Shown: positions 19,331-29,549, numbered from the stretch's first letter. The stretch: 64,000 nt of DNA from Pseudobutyrivibrio xylanivorans (GCF_008935055.1 NZ_CP043028.1:2944501-3008500); one strand, 5' to 3'. Translations and numbers: made by a program. The notes: generated by a model not told the origin, from the letters alone.

Positions 19331-20294
19331 AGATGTTCAGGAGTTGAAAAAAGCTCGAGACAAAGAAATCACTGATATTATTACTGGCAAGGATGACCGA
19401 TTTTTATGTATCATTGGTCCTTGTTCTGCCGACAACGAGGATGCAGTTTGTGAATATATAAACAAGCTCTCCCGTGTAGCTGACGATATCAAGGACAAAG
19501 TTTTAGTTGTCCCACGAATTTATACAAACAAGCCACGAACCACTGGAAGCGGCTACAAAGGAATTGCTTCTCAGCCTGATCCAAACGAGGCGCCTGATAT
19601 GCTTGCAGGTCTTATCGCCATGAGAAAGATGCACATTCGTGCAATGACCGAATCACACCTTACTGCCGCTGACGAAATGCTCTACCCAGAGAACTGGGGC
19701 TATGTAGATGATCTTCTTTCATACGTGGCAATCGGTGCCCGTTCTGTTGAGGACCAACACCACCGCCTGACTGTTTCTGGCTTTGATGTTGCCTCTGGTA
19801 TGAAAAATCCTACCTCAGGTGATTTTGCAGTAATGCTGAATTCCGTATATGCGGCACAGCATCCACATCACTTCACCTTCTCAGGCTACGAGGTTACCAC
19901 CAGTGGAAATCCTCTTGCTCACACTATTCTTCGCGGTGCAGTATCAAAACATGGCAACAGCACACAGAATTACCACTACGAAGACCTTATTCGCCTTCAC
20001 AATATGTACGAGGAAATGGATCTTGTAAATCCAGCCTGCATCATCGATGCCAACCACTCCAACTCAAATAAGCAGTTCAAGGAGCAGATTCGTATCGTAA
20101 AAGAAGTGATGCACAATCGTAACCACTCAGATGATATTAAAAAACTCGTCAAAGGTGTAATGATTGAATCATATCTTGTAGAAGGATGCCAACCTATTTC
20201 TGACCACCAGACCTACGGACAGTCAATCACCGACCCATGTCTTGGATGGGAAGATACACGTCATCTTCTATATACAATCGCAGAGCGAAACTAA
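19263..20294 (+). CDS. aroF: 3-deoxy-7-phosphoheptulonate (DAHP) synthase, type I
   Basis: 343 residues; first step of the shikimate pathway, joining phosphoenolpyruvate and erythrose 4-phosphate. It belongs to the AroF/G/H class: FLCIIGPCSADNEDAV near the start, KPRTTGSGYKG, ARSVEDQHHR and the metal-binding IDANHSN are visible. Which E. coli paralogue it matches, hence which amino acid inhibits it, cannot be told, so the symbol is generic. ATG 19263-19265 follows GAGG at 19252-19255; the longer upstream frame belongs to aroE. An RNA element with terminator-like ends follows 32 bases after the stop. Confidence 0.94.
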   Translation: MSFTYLKKMPTPEEIKEMLPVPKDVQELKKARDKEITDIITGKDDRFLCIIGPCSADNEDAVCEYINKLSRVADDIKDKVLVVPRIYTNKPRTTGSGYKGIASQPDPNEAPDMLAGLIAMRKMHIRAMTESHLTAADEMLYPENWGYVDDLLSYVAIGARSVEDQHHRLTVSGFDVASGMKNPTSGDFAVMLNSVYAAQHPHHFTFSGYEVTTSGNPLAHTILRGAVSKHGNSTQNYHYEDLIRLHNMYEEMDLVNPACIIDANHSNSNKQFKEQIRIVKEVMHNRNHSDDIKKLVKGVMIESYLVEGCQPISDHQTYGQSITDPCLGWEDTRHLLYTIAERN

Positions 20295-20325
20295 GCGTAG
20301 TGGCACGTATCTACGAGTAATAAAA

Positions 20326-20417
20326 ATCCCCTAGTAGGCATCAAGCTCTGAGGTTTCTGGCGCGAGACATGTAGTCGAGCAAAGAAACTCTCAGGCTTGT
20401 AGCCGTAACTAGGGGAT
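20326..20417 (+). ncRNA. Structured RNA element, copy 1 (3' of aroF)
   Basis: Outer stem ATCCCCTAGT/ACTAGGGGAT (20326-20335 with 20408-20417), then GGC/GCC and CAAGC/GCTTG stems split by an AT/TA internal loop, then a variable stem GAGGTTTCT/AGAAACTC capped by an invariant apical block GAGACATGTAGTCGA. Blocks GTAGGCATCAAGCTCT, the apical block and AGGCTTGTAGCCGTAAC are identical in the second copy at 29864-29945, whereas the stems between them differ but still pair. It starts 32 bases after the aroF stop. The outer stem may also act as a terminator for the convergent cheW (T-run on the minus strand). RNA family not identified. Confidence 0.75.
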
Positions 20418-20434
20418 TATGTTATTTTTCGAGA

Positions 20435-20887
20435 CTATGCGATGAGTTTCTCTACCTCAAAGATTGAAATCAACTCGTCATCTTTTTTACCAACGCCACT
20501 AATGAAGCTGTCTTCCTTCTTTACGAATGGTGAAGACTCTACGATTTCGCTTGTTGGAATGTTCATTACTTCCTTAACGTCATCTACGATTACTCCCATG
20601 AGCTCGTCATTCTCAAGATTAACAATGATGATACGAGAATCCTTTGTAATATTCTCCTCACCATAATTCATTCTCTTACGAAGACTCATAATAGGCACAA
20701 CGTGACCACGAAGGTTAATAACGCCCTGCATATACTCAGGAGCCTTTGGCATCTTTGTGATTTCTGGCATCATGATAATTGAGTTGATGTCAAAAATATC
20801 CATTCCAAAATATTCCTTATTGATGCGGAAAACGATAAACTGCTTCTCCTCATCCTCTGTCTTGTTCATAACCATTAAATCGTTCAT
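20435..20887 (-). CDS. cheW: CheW chemotaxis coupling protein
   Basis: 150 residues forming one CheW domain: FRINKEYFGMDIFDIN, then PEYMQGVINLRGHVVPIMSL, the hallmark segment, then VIVDDVKEVMNI. It links chemoreceptors to the CheA kinase. AGGAGGG precedes ATG 20885-20887, which lies 13 bases after the stop of the receptor gene upstream, so the two are co-transcribed. No cheA is in the window. Confidence 0.95.
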   Translation of the reverse strand: MNDLMVMNKTEDEEKQFIVFRINKEYFGMDIFDINSIIMMPEITKMPKAPEYMQGVINLRGHVVPIMSLRKRMNYGEENITKDSRIIIVNLENDELMGVIVDDVKEVMNIPTSEIVESSPFVKKEDSFISGVGKKDDELISIFEVEKLIA

Positions 20888-20900
20888 TACTACCCTCCTA

Positions 20901-22892
20901 TTAAGCTATCTTAAAGAACTTCATATCCTCGTTTAACTGCTCTGCAATATTCTTAAGGTGTGATGCAGAACCAGCAAGTGTTGAAACTGTAGCTGAAAGC
21001 TCCTCAACAGATGCACCTGTTGTCTCTGTAGATGCTGCATTCTCCTCAGAAATAGCTGAAAGTGATGACATAGCATTTGCTACAACTGTATTAGAAGAAA
21101 CGCAAGTCTCAGCCTCGCCAGAAATCTTTGTAACGCTGGCAACTGTCTCCTCGATATCACCAAGCATTCCGTGAACAGCATCAAGTGTCTCACCAAGAGC
21201 CTTCTGCTGCTCGATGTTTCCATCCATTACATAGCCTGCAGCCTTAACAGCCTGATCAGCCTCTGCTAAAAGCTCATCCATCAATACTCTGATTTCCTGA
21301 GCAAGGCTCTCTGAATCATCAGCAAGCTTTCTGATTTCCTCTGCAACTACTGCAAAGCCCTTACCAGCCTCGCCTGCTCTTGCAGCCTCTATTGAAGCGT
21401 TAAGTGAAAGAAGGTTTGTCTGAGCAGCGATGCCAGAAATTCCCTCTACACGCTCATTAATATTAGAAACTGCATTCTGTGTTGAAGAAATCTTTGTTGC
21501 AATTTCCTCAATCTTAATTGTCATATCTGTGCTTGTATTCTGAAGAATAGCAAGTGATGAGCTTGAAGCCTCAGAAGCATTCTTCATTCTGTCTGCAAGT
21601 GATGTCATCTCTGTTGTAGAATCCTTAACACTCTCAACAGCATCAGTAATCATTGTTGTATTCTCAGCAGCTGACTGAACCTCCTCAGCCTGCTGTACTG
21701 CGCCGCTTGCAATCTGCTGAACTGCAACTGCAACGCTTTCTGCTGTAGCTGCAATCTGGTTAGCCATCATTGAAAGCTCTTCTGAGGACTCACCAACTGT
21801 GTTTGAAGAATCCTTAATGTTTCCTACAATAGAAGAAAGCTCATCGATAAGTGAGTTTGTACTCTTCACCATGTGACCAAACTCATCCTTACGATTTGTG
21901 TATGCTTCAATCTTGTTAAAGTGACCCTCTGCAAGATTTGAAAGACAAGCATTAACAGCAAGGATTGGCTTTGTAAAGCTCATTGCAATAAAGAATGCAA
22001 TTACTGCACCAATAAGAAGTAATACTAAGCCAATGAGGACTGTAGTCATGGCTGAGACTCTTGCATCCATAAGAACCTTATTAACCTCAATAGCCATACA
22101 TACTCTGTAACCTGTGATTGGCTCTCTTACATATGAAATGTAAAGTGCTCTACCATTCTGATTTGCCTCAACAGTTCCATCTTCAGACTCACTTGTATAG
22201 AAGGAAGCCTGATCCATCATTGTTGGCTCATCATCAACTGCAATTTCATAATCAGAGTGAACAGCAAGCTCACCTAATGTATCAATAAGGAAAGACTCTC
22301 CGCCAGCATCGAGAAGAACATCGCGAAGCTGAGCTAAATCATAGCTTCTATATAAAACACCAATAACATTCTTTGTGCCTGTAGCAAAAACAGGAACTGC
22401 AAGACAAATACTTCTGATACCTGTTGATGAACTTACCATAACTGATGAAGCAGTTGTCTCACCCTTCATAGCACCGATGAAATAATCTCTAGTAGAAACA
22501 TCAGATAAAGCTCTGTCATCACTACGAAGAACCATCTGACCATTTGTATCAACGAGAGTAATTTCATTTCCATCACCGATAACGGAATTGATGTACTGCA
22601 TTTGGTATCTAACATTTTCAGCATTTTCACTTGTTGTTAAGAAATTAATTGTGTCCTCTGAAGAAGCAATTGAATAAAGAGCAGATTCACCCTTTGCAAA
22701 AATTGTATTAAGACTTGACTGTAAATACCAAGCTGCCCATTCATTCTGTTCCTTAGCTAATTCCTTAGCTTCATTTGTTGATGTATAATAGCTGATAGAT
22801 GTTGCTACAAGAAGTGGCAACGCTGCGATTGCGACCATTGCTAAAATAAGCTTGGTCTTTACACTTTGAAATACTGACATTTTAAATTTCAT
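20901..22892 (-). CDS. Methyl-accepting chemotaxis receptor with CACHE sensor
   Basis: 663 residues. Membrane helix at about 16-38, an external dCACHE domain (to about 280, with [18 protein letters not shown] and [12 protein letters not shown]), a second helix, HAMP, and a long MCP signalling domain with [20 protein letters not shown] at the tip. CACHE domains bind small molecules such as amino acids or organic acids; the ligand here is unknown. The start is placed at ATG 22890-22892 because GGAGGT lies just ahead; a start four codons upstream would sit on that site. In an operon with cheW. Confidence 0.93.
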   Translation of the reverse strand: MKFKMSVFQSVKTKLILAMVAIAALPLLVATSISYYTSTNEAKELAKEQNEWAAWYLQSSLNTIFAKGESALYSIASSEDTINFLTTSENAENVRYQMQYINSVIGDGNEITLVDTNGQMVLRSDDRALSDVSTRDYFIGAMKGETTASSVMVSSSTGIRSICLAVPVFATGTKNVIGVLYRSYDLAQLRDVLLDAGGESFLIDTLGELAVHSDYEIAVDDEPTMMDQASFYTSESEDGTVEANQNGRALYISYVREPITGYRVCMAIEVNKVLMDARVSAMTTVLIGLVLLLIGAVIAFFIAMSFTKPILAVNACLSNLAEGHFNKIEAYTNRKDEFGHMVKSTNSLIDELSSIVGNIKDSSNTVGESSEELSMMANQIAATAESVAVAVQQIASGAVQQAEEVQSAAENTTMITDAVESVKDSTTEMTSLADRMKNASEASSSSLAILQNTSTDMTIKIEEIATKISSTQNAVSNINERVEGISGIAAQTNLLSLNASIEAARAGEAGKGFAVVAEEIRKLADDSESLAQEIRVLMDELLAEADQAVKAAGYVMDGNIEQQKALGETLDAVHGMLGDIEETVASVTKISGEAETCVSSNTVVANAMSSLSAISEENAASTETTGASVEELSATVSTLAGSASHLKNIAEQLNEDMKFFKIA

Positions 22893-23067
22893 TTTTACCT
22901 CCATAACTCAAAATGCGTTTATGACCTAATTGTGTTTTATTTGTGTTATTTTTGTGAACTCAATTTGGGATTATAGCACGTTTTATAACGTTGTGTTGTA
23001 TTTTTTCAAGTGCAATCGGTAATTGCGCACAAATATATATTGTATATTTTTGTGCAATTTTCACATC

Positions 23068-23105
23068 AAAAAAAAGAGACCAAAGAGGAAACTCTTCAAT
23101 CTCTT
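23068..23105 (-). terminator. Terminator after the NUDIX gene
   Basis: Minus strand AGAGA..GAAGAG, a TTTC loop, CTCTT..TCTCT, then eight T. About 60 bases past the stop of the NUDIX gene. Confidence 0.75.
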
Positions 23106-23165
23106 ATTTCTATTTGCACTATACAAATGTCAATCTATTCCATTTATATGTTTCTAATGAATAAA

Positions 23166-23702
23166 TTATTGCCTTGCAGCATATGCCATGATAGCCGCCA
23201 CAGTTTTTGCATCCTGTAGCTTTCCTGAATAACACATTTCCATGAGCTCAGCTAGCTCAAATGCCTCTATTCCAATATCTTCAGCCTCATCCAGCTGTTG
23301 TTCTCCAACCTTTTCAAGTTCTGTTGCCAGGTAAACATCAATCATCTCATCACAGAATGCAACGGTAGATTTTAATGCCAAAAGCTTCTCCAATTTACCT
23401 GCTCTATATCCAGTTTCCTCTTCAAGCTCCCTTGCAGCGCAGATTGCTGTATCTTCATCTATAGAATCACGTTTCCCAGCCGGCACCTCCAAAGTTTCAC
23501 GCTCTAAAGCATTACGATACTGTCTAACCATAAGAATTTTACCATCTGGCTTTACAGCAAGTACACAGGCAGCTCCCATTCTATGACTGACAAAATCCCA
23601 CTTCTCTATATTGCCATTAGGAAGAAGCATAGTGTCTTCGTAAATATCAAGTATTGAGCCTTTGTGGATTAGTTTTCGATCTATTCTTTTAATTTCTTGC
23701 AT
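23166..23702 (-). CDS. NUDIX hydrolase, ADP-ribose pyrophosphatase type
   Basis: 178 residues. The NUDIX box spans GKRDSIDED followed by AARELEEETGY, with the metal-binding REXXEE glutamates intact. The N-terminal strand region and WDFVSHRMGAACVLAV resemble ADP-ribose pyrophosphatases (NudF/YqkG), which split ADP-ribose to AMP and ribose 5-phosphate. Substrate specificity is inferred from overall similarity only. The start is ATG 23700-23702 (MQEIKRID) behind AAAGGTGGG; a longer frame would start inside the T-run of the rny terminator. Confidence 0.87.
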   Translation of the reverse strand: MQEIKRIDRKLIHKGSILDIYEDTMLLPNGNIEKWDFVSHRMGAACVLAVKPDGKILMVRQYRNALERETLEVPAGKRDSIDEDTAICAARELEEETGYRAGKLEKLLALKSTVAFCDEMIDVYLATELEKVGEQQLDEAEDIGIEAFELAELMEMCYSGKLQDAKTVAAIMAYAARQ

Positions 23703-23717
23703 ATTCCCACCTTTGTC

Positions 23718-23747
23718 CAAAAAAAGCGGCTGGATAACCAGCCGCTA
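23718..23747 (-). terminator. rny terminator
   Basis: Minus strand AGCGGCTGG, TTAT loop, CCAGCCGCT, then seven T. A perfect 9-bp stem 5 bases after the rny stop. Confidence 0.93.
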
Positions 23748-23751
23748 ATTA

Positions 23752-25299
23752 TTACTTTGCGTAGTCAGTAACTCGTGACTCACGAATTACATTTACCTTA
23801 ATCTGTCCTGGATACTCAAGCTGATTCTCAATCTGCTTAGAAATATCACGAGCCATGATGACCATATCGGCATCTGAAACTTGCTCAGGAACTACCATAA
23901 TACGAATCTCTCTACCTGCTTGAATAGCAAAAGATTTTTCTACACCCTTAAATCCGTTTGAAATTTCTTCAAGTTCTTTTAATCTGTTTGTATAAGTTTC
24001 CATGGCCTCTCTACGAGCACCTGGTCTAGCTGCGCTGATTGTATCAGCAGCCTGTACAATACAAGCTATAAGTGTTTCTGGCTCTACATCGCCATGATGA
24101 GCTTCAACAGCATTTATAACTGTCTGAGACTCCTTGTATTTACGACAAAGATCTGCGCCGAGCTGTACATGAGTACCCTCCTGCTCCCTATCAACTGCCT
24201 TTCCAATATCATGGAGTAAACCCGCACGCTTAGCAACTCTAACATCAAGTCCAAGCTCTGCAGCAAGGAGTCCTGATAACTGAGCCACTTCGATAGAATG
24301 CTTAAGAACATTCTGACCGTAGCTAGTTCTGAATTTCATCTTTCCAAGTAATCTAAGAAGCTCTGGATGAATTCCCTGAACACCAACCTCAAGTGCAGCT
24401 GCATCGCCTTCCTCACGGATTTGCTGTTCAACTTCCTTCTTAGCCTTTTCAACTGTCTCTTCAATTCTGGCTGGATGAATTCGACCATCAACGATAAGCT
24501 TCTCCAAAGCGATACGTGCAATTTCACGTCTCACTGGATCGAAGGCAGAAAGGATAACTGCCTCTGGAGTATCATCAATGATAAGCTCTACACCTGTCAT
24601 TGTCTCAAGTGTGCGGATATTTCTACCCTCACGACCAATGATACGTCCCTTCATCTCATCGTTAGGAAGCTGTACTACTGAGATAGTAGTCTCTGCTACG
24701 TGGTCTGCTGAGCATTTCTGAATAGCACTGACAACAATATCACGTGCCTTCTTCTCAGCTTCGTCCTTAGCCTGAGTAAGACTTTCCTTAATAAGCTTTG
24801 CTGCGTCTAATTTGACGTCTTCTTCTACAGATTTTAAAAGTTGTTCTTTTGCTTGTTCGGAGGTAAGTCCTGAGATTCTCTCTAGTTCCTGTACACGCTG
24901 TTGATTAAGCTTTGCAACCTCTTCTCGCTGCTTGTTAAGCTGCTGTTCCTGACGAGCAAATTCAGCTTCTCTTTTCTCTGCAGCTTCGAGCTTCTTCTCA
25001 AGGTTATCTTCCTTCTGAGAAATTCTATGCTCGCTGCGCTGAATCTCTGCTCGGCGCTCACGGATTTCCTTATCGAGATCATTCTTCTGCTTCATGGCAT
25101 CTTCCTTAGCCTCAAGCATAGCTTCTCTCTTCTTGGCCTCCGCACTCTTAACTGCCTCATCGATAATCTCACGAGCCTTTTCCTCGGCTGAGCCAATCTT
25201 CTTAGCATCCTGGCTCTTGTGATAATTATTGGAGATGGCAAGAGTGACAACAACTGCGATAGCGGCAACGACAAGACAACTAATAATCGTTACGCCCAC
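23752..25299 (-). CDS. rny: Ribonuclease Y
   Basis: 515 residues. N-terminal membrane helix (about 3-23), a long charged coiled coil (30-200), a KH RNA-binding domain ([14 protein letters not shown]), and an HD domain with [12 protein letters not shown]. This membrane-bound endonuclease starts mRNA decay in Firmicutes. The start codon is GTG at 25297-25299 with GGAGG upstream. A promoter lies at 25381-25409. Confidence 0.96.
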   Translation of the reverse strand: MGVTIISCLVVAAIAVVVTLAISNNYHKSQDAKKIGSAEEKAREIIDEAVKSAEAKKREAMLEAKEDAMKQKNDLDKEIRERRAEIQRSEHRISQKEDNLEKKLEAAEKREAEFARQEQQLNKQREEVAKLNQQRVQELERISGLTSEQAKEQLLKSVEEDVKLDAAKLIKESLTQAKDEAEKKARDIVVSAIQKCSADHVAETTISVVQLPNDEMKGRIIGREGRNIRTLETMTGVELIIDDTPEAVILSAFDPVRREIARIALEKLIVDGRIHPARIEETVEKAKKEVEQQIREEGDAAALEVGVQGIHPELLRLLGKMKFRTSYGQNVLKHSIEVAQLSGLLAAELGLDVRVAKRAGLLHDIGKAVDREQEGTHVQLGADLCRKYKESQTVINAVEAHHGDVEPETLIACIVQAADTISAARPGARREAMETYTNRLKELEEISNGFKGVEKSFAIQAGREIRIMVVPEQVSDADMVIMARDISKQIENQLEYPGQIKVNVIRESRVTDYAK

Positions 25300-25380
25300 A
25301 GGAGCACCTCCTTATTTAATTTCTAAATTGAATATAAAATAAAAGCAATTTTGCTCTCATTTATACATATCAACACATTT

Positions 25381-25409
25381 AGTTTAACTTTATGCAAGGC
25401 GTCTGTCAA
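25381..25409 (-). promoter_or_regulatory. rny promoter
   Basis: Minus strand TTGACA (25404-25409), 17-bp spacer, TAAACT (25381-25386), in the recX-rny gap. Confidence 0.65.
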
Positions 25410-25440
25410 GGAAATGTATACAACATATAGTAGGTAAATG

Positions 25441-26034
25441 TCAGTTTAAGACACGATTAATTGAGTCAGACGAAAACCCTCTGGACATTAGAAACCTGTA
25501 CATCTTCGCCCTCTGCTCATAAGTGGCATCCTCAGAATCATAGCCCTTTTTGATTAATAAGGATTTAATTAACTCCTGTTCATCTGCTGTGTATTCCTCA
25601 TCCAAAACTCTCTCTATAACCTCTGAGGAAACACCCTTAGAAAGTAAATCCTGCTTCAATCTCTGACGGCTTCGGGTGTCCTGATAAAAGCGAATGTGAC
25701 TGGCTGCCATGCGGGCATCATCTATATAGCCAAAGGAATTGATATAATCAATAGCTATGTCGATAACAGCCTCCGGATAGCCTCCCTCCGAAAGCTTATC
25801 ACGAAGGTTCTTCTCCGTGCGGTCCTGCTTTTCCAAAAGATTTAATCCCCGCTTCTTACAGCGCGGAATCAGTATTTCCTGACATATTTCCTGATATTTC
25901 TCTTCAGGCAAATACGCCCCTTCTTCTATACCATAGGCTTCGTATTCCTTCTTATATAGAACAAAATCTGCCCCATTATCGAGACAGATTTTTGCTCTTC
26001 CCTTGGTTAATTTAACAAGAGATTTAACTTCCAT
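25441..26034 (-). CDS. recX: Regulatory protein RecX
   Basis: 197 residues made of three-helix repeats, with the family segments LNLLEKQDRTEKNLRDKL, YIDDARMA and RQRLKQDLLSKGV. RecX modulates RecA filaments. It begins 2 bases after the recA stop, the usual recA-recX arrangement, and so shares the LexA-controlled promoter. Confidence 0.92.
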   Translation of the reverse strand: MEVKSLVKLTKGRAKICLDNGADFVLYKKEYEAYGIEEGAYLPEEKYQEICQEILIPRCKKRGLNLLEKQDRTEKNLRDKLSEGGYPEAVIDIAIDYINSFGYIDDARMAASHIRFYQDTRSRQRLKQDLLSKGVSSEVIERVLDEEYTADEQELIKSLLIKKGYDSEDATYEQRAKMYRFLMSRGFSSDSINRVLN

Positions 26035-26036
26035 GA

Positions 26037-27086
26037 TTAATCGATAACCTCTACGTCGTCCTTCTCTCCGCCAACTAAGCCGACTTCACTCTCATCAGTC
26101 TCTGCATAGTGGTCACGGATAGCGCCTGCGATTTCCTCGCAAACCTCTGGATTAGACTTGAGATACTGCTTTGCATTCTCGCGGCCCTGACCAATCTTCT
26201 CGCCAAGGTATGCATACCATGCACCAGACTTCTGAACAATGTCAAGATTTGTAGCAACATCAAGAATATCGCCCTCACGAGAGATACCCTCGCCAAACAT
26301 GATATCGAACTCTGCCTCTCTGAATGGAGGTGCTACCTTGTTCTTTACAATCTTTGCACGAGTTCTGTTTCCAATTACCTCGCCATTAGCCTTGAGAGCC
26401 TCAATACGACGAACATCAATACGAACTGATGCATAGAACTTAAGTGCACGACCACCAGTAGTTGTCTCTGGATTTCCAAACATAACACCAACCTTCTCAC
26501 GAAGCTGGTTAATAAAGATAACAACACAGTTTGTCTTGGCAACAATACCTGTGAGCTTTCTCATGGCCTGTGACATAAGACGTGCGTGAAGACCAACGTG
26601 ACTGTCACCCATATCTCCATCGATTTCAGCCTTAGGAACAAGGGCTGCAACAGAGTCAACTACGATAATATCCATAGCGCCTGATCGAACCATAGTCTCT
26701 GTAATTTCAAGAGCCTGCTCACCATTGTCTGGCTGAGAAATGTATAATTCGTCAATATTAACACCGATTGCCTTTGCATACTTAGGATCGAGAGCATGCT
26801 CTGCATCGATGAAACCTGCAATACCGCCTGTCTTCTGAACCTCTGCTACTGCATGAAGTGCAAGTGTAGTCTTACCAGAAGATTCTGGTCCATAAATCTC
26901 GATGATACGGCCCTTAGGGAATCCGCCCTGTCCAAGAGCTATATCAAGGCTGATAGAGCCTGTAGGAACTGTCTCCACCTGAACATTAGCACCCTCGCCA
27001 AGCTTCATAACAGAACCCTTACCATATTGCTTCTCAATCTGCGAAATCGCAGCATCTAATGCTTTTAACTTATCTTCATTTGCCAT
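26037..27086 (-). CDS. recA: Recombinase RecA
   Basis: 349 residues. Walker [10 protein letters not shown] at 66-74, the strand-exchange loops, and the conserved [20 protein letters not shown]. It forms filaments on single-stranded DNA, promotes strand exchange and triggers LexA cleavage. ATG 27084-27086 ([10 protein letters not shown]) is preceded by GGAGG; the frame is open further upstream, but that stretch holds the LexA box and promoter and is not coding. Followed directly by recX. Confidence 0.98.
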   Translation of the reverse strand: MANEDKLKALDAAISQIEKQYGKGSVMKLGEGANVQVETVPTGSISLDIALGQGGFPKGRIIEIYGPESSGKTTLALHAVAEVQKTGGIAGFIDAEHALDPKYAKAIGVNIDELYISQPDNGEQALEITETMVRSGAMDIIVVDSVAALVPKAEIDGDMGDSHVGLHARLMSQAMRKLTGIVAKTNCVVIFINQLREKVGVMFGNPETTTGGRALKFYASVRIDVRRIEALKANGEVIGNRTRAKIVKNKVAPPFREAEFDIMFGEGISREGDILDVATNLDIVQKSGAWYAYLGEKIGQGRENAKQYLKSNPEVCEEIAGAIRDHYAETDESEVGLVGGEKDDVEVID

Positions 27087-27105
27087 TGTATTAAAACCTC
27101 CGTTC

Positions 27106-27119
27106 GGAACAACTGTTCG
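27106..27119 (-). promoter_or_regulatory. LexA (SOS) box of recA
   Basis: CGAACAGTTGTTCC on the minus strand, matching the Firmicutes consensus GAAC-N4-GTTC exactly. It lies between the recA -10 box and its ribosome binding site, so bound LexA would block transcription of recA-recX. Confidence 0.9.
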
Positions 27120-27132
27120 TTCTTTAAATATA

Positions 27133-27161
27133 ATAATAGTGAAATGGGGATTGAATGTCAA
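27133..27161 (-). promoter_or_regulatory. recA promoter
   Basis: Minus strand TTGACA (27156-27161), 17-bp spacer, TATTAT (27133-27138). Confidence 0.85.
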
Positions 27162-27193
27162 TAAAAAAATGGGATAAAAAATAAGAAAACGAA

Positions 27194-27223
27194 AAAACAA
27201 AAAGACAGTGGCGAATGCCACTG
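27194..27223 (-). terminator. prfC terminator
   Basis: Minus strand CAGTGGC, ATTC loop, GCCACTG, then TCTTTTTG; 38 bases past the prfC stop and just ahead of the recA promoter. Confidence 0.87.
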
Positions 27224-27261
27224 CCCAATAATATACAATCATAAAAACGAGAAGTCAATAC

Positions 27262-28851
27262 TTAATTTGTTCCGAACTCTGAAAGAACAAGACCTTCATT
27301 TCTATCCTGAACCATGCCAACTGACCATGAGTTAACAAACAAGAGAAGTGGTCTGTCCTTAAGGTCTTTAATCTTCTTCATGTCAGATGTACCAGAGATC
27401 TTATTAATATCATAATCTCCCTCAATCCATCTGATATGCTCATATGGAAGATTCTCAAGACCAATTTCTACATTGTACTCGTTGTTAAGACGATACTTCA
27501 AAACGTCGAACTGAAGAACACCAACAACACCTACAATGATTTCCTCCATTCCAGTATTGTACTCCTGGAAAATCTGGATAGCACCTTCCTGTGCAATCTG
27601 TGTGATACCCTTCATAAATTGCTTACGCTTCATGGTATCAATCTGGCGAACACGTGCAAAGTGCTCAGGTGCGAAAGTAGGAATACCCTCGAACTTAAAT
27701 GGCTTTTTTGCAGAAGTAAATGTATCACCAATACTATAAAGACCTGGATCGAACACACCGATAATATCACCGGCATATGCCTTGTCTACAATCTTTCTCT
27801 CATCTGCCATCATCTGCTGTGGAGCAGAAAGCTTTGCCTTGCGATTGCCCTGAACGTGAAGATAATCCTTGCTGGCATCGAATGTACCAGAACAAATACG
27901 AAGGAAAGCAACACGGTCACGGTGTGCCTTATTCATGTTTGCCTGAATCTTGAATACGAAAGCAGAAAAATCCTCTGAGAATGGGCTAATCTCACCAACA
28001 TCACTCTTACGAGGAAGTGGGCTATAGGTCATCTTAAGGAAGTGCTCAAGGAAAGTCTCAACACCAAAGTTTGTGAGAGCTGAACCAAAGAATACTGGTG
28101 AAAGCTCTCCAGCTGTAACTAATTCCTGATCAAACTCAGCACCTGCACCATCAAGGAGCTCAAGTTCCTCCATAAGCTGGTCGTACTTATCCTGACCAAT
28201 CTCATCCTTTAAAGCTGGATCGTCAATTGAAATAATGCGCTCCTCACCCTGCTTTGTACCCTTCTGAGTATCAGAGAACATGCGGACTGTGCGCTCATTT
28301 CTATCGTAAACTCCCTTGAATTCCTTACCTGAGCCGATTGGCCAGTTTACAGGAACAGTAGCGATTCCAAGCTCATTTTCAATATCATCCAAAAGCTCGA
28401 AGGTATCGTTTGCATCTCTATCCATCTTGTTAATGAATGTAAAAATAGGGATATGACGCATAACGCAGACCTTAAAAAGCTTACGTGTCTGGGCCTCAAC
28501 ACCCTTTGATGCATCGATAACCATTACAGCTGAATCTGCAGCCATAAGTGTACGATATGTATCCTCAGAGAAGTCCTGATGTCCAGGAGTATCAAGGATA
28601 TTAATGCAGTAGCCATCATACTCAAACTGAAGGACTGAGGAAGTAACAGAAATACCTCTCTCCTTCTCGATTTCCATCCAGTCAGAAACTGCATGACGTG
28701 CTGTTGCCTTTCCCTTAACAGAACCAGCTAAATTAATCTGGCCTCCATATAATAGAAATTTTTCTGTAAGTGTGGTCTTACCTGCATCAGGATGGGAAAT
28801 AATTGCAAATGTACGACGACGCTTGATTTCTTCTTCAACTGTAAAAGCCAT
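27262..28851 (-). CDS. prfC: Peptide chain release factor 3
   Basis: 529 residues. A translational GTPase with the G1 loop SHPDAGKTT, G3 DTPGHQDFSEDTYR and G4 NKMDRD, followed by the RF3 beta-barrel and C-terminal domain. It releases RF1/RF2 from the ribosome after termination. GGAGG lies ahead of ATG 28849-28851 (MAFTVEEEIKRR); an upstream TTG in frame sits on that site and is rejected. The length is normal. Confidence 0.96.
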   Translation of the reverse strand: MAFTVEEEIKRRRTFAIISHPDAGKTTLTEKFLLYGGQINLAGSVKGKATARHAVSDWMEIEKERGISVTSSVLQFEYDGYCINILDTPGHQDFSEDTYRTLMAADSAVMVIDASKGVEAQTRKLFKVCVMRHIPIFTFINKMDRDANDTFELLDDIENELGIATVPVNWPIGSGKEFKGVYDRNERTVRMFSDTQKGTKQGEERIISIDDPALKDEIGQDKYDQLMEELELLDGAGAEFDQELVTAGELSPVFFGSALTNFGVETFLEHFLKMTYSPLPRKSDVGEISPFSEDFSAFVFKIQANMNKAHRDRVAFLRICSGTFDASKDYLHVQGNRKAKLSAPQQMMADERKIVDKAYAGDIIGVFDPGLYSIGDTFTSAKKPFKFEGIPTFAPEHFARVRQIDTMKRKQFMKGITQIAQEGAIQIFQEYNTGMEEIIVGVVGVLQFDVLKYRLNNEYNVEIGLENLPYEHIRWIEGDYDINKISGTSDMKKIKDLKDRPLLLFVNSWSVGMVQDRNEGLVLSEFGTN

Positions 28852-28880
28852 GTAAACCTCCAAAAATACGATATAAACCG

Positions 28881-28915
28881 AAAAATAGCCTATACCGCCG
28901 TAACGATATAGGCCA
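28881..28915 (-). terminator. rpsU terminator
   Basis: Minus strand TGGCCTATA, 12-base loop, TATAGGCTA, then TTTTTC. Between rpsU and prfC. Confidence 0.75.
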
Positions 28916-28941
28916 TAACTTCATAATTTGTAAGCTGTAAA

Positions 28942-29115
28942 TTAGTATTTACGCTTTCTAGCAGCCTCAGACTTCTTCTTACGCTTTACTGAAGGCTTCT
29001 CATAGTGCTCACGCTTACGAATCTCCTGCTGGATACCAGCCTTAGCACAGTTTCTCTTGAATCTACGAAGAGCGCTGTCTAATGACTCGTTTTCTTTAAC
29101 TGTAACATATGACAT
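28942..29115 (-). CDS. rpsU: 30S ribosomal protein S21
   Basis: 57 residues, starting [20 protein letters not shown] and ending in a basic tail ([12 protein letters not shown]), which is the classic bS21 sequence. It is part of the small subunit near the 3' end of 16S rRNA. A GGAGGGAGG stretch lies upstream of ATG 29113-29115, with a good promoter at 29180-29207 and a terminator downstream: a single-gene unit. Confidence 0.97.
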   Translation of the reverse strand: MSYVTVKENESLDSALRRFKRNCAKAGIQQEIRKREHYEKPSVKRKKKSEAARKRKY

Positions 29116-29179
29116 AGTCTAATCCTAACCTCCCTCCATCTGGGGACTTGTACTCATTAATCTAAAAGCACTAACAAGC

Positions 29180-29207
29180 ATTTTAGCATAAAAAACAAGT
29201 TTGTCAA
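29180..29207 (-). promoter_or_regulatory. rpsU promoter
   Basis: Minus strand TTGACA (29202-29207), 16-bp spacer, TAAAAT (29180-29185). Confidence 0.8.
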
Positions 29208-29269
29208 CTAAAATCAATATTTTTTGAAAATTTATTCAGAATATTTTCAAAATCTAGAGATTCCCCTAA

Positions 29270-29497
29270 TCAAACATACTGCCATTCCAAGCTGTGATAC
29301 AGCCCGTAAAGCGTTGTGGCACCTGAGGCAATTAGCATTCCAATTGTATTGACCAGCATATATATAGGCATGCAGACTTCAACAACTGCAAGCATATTCG
29401 GTCCTAAAAAGTAACTTAGGATTATTACATCTATTAGAGATGCCACAGTTGCAGTCAAAAGTGAACCAATGGCAGTTTCTTTCATAGATTCAGACAC
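29270..29497 (-). pseudogene. Truncated MATE-family transporter N-terminus
   Basis: 75 codons starting near MKETAIGSLLTATVASLID, followed by LSYFLGPNMLAVVEVCMP and NTIGMLIASGATTLYG. This is the first two helices and the small-residue loop of a MATE efflux protein, which normally has about 450 residues and 12 helices. After GATTLYG the sequence leaves the family pattern and stops. There is no second half downstream, where the rpsU promoter begins 63 bases later. A deletion remnant; not expected to work. Confidence 0.6.
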
Positions 29498-29549
29498 TAT
29501 AGTTATATCTACAATTTGAAACAGAATGCTATTTTTGAATCTTATATCC

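Noticed and set aside
20326..20417. Simple bidirectional terminator between aroF and cheW
   Set aside because: Terminator function is possible, but the internal blocks identical to 29864-29945 and the covarying stems are not explained by termination alone.
27087..27242. Longer recA start at 27242
   Set aside because: The extension would translate through the LexA box and promoter; GGAGG and the family alignment support ATG 27084-27086.
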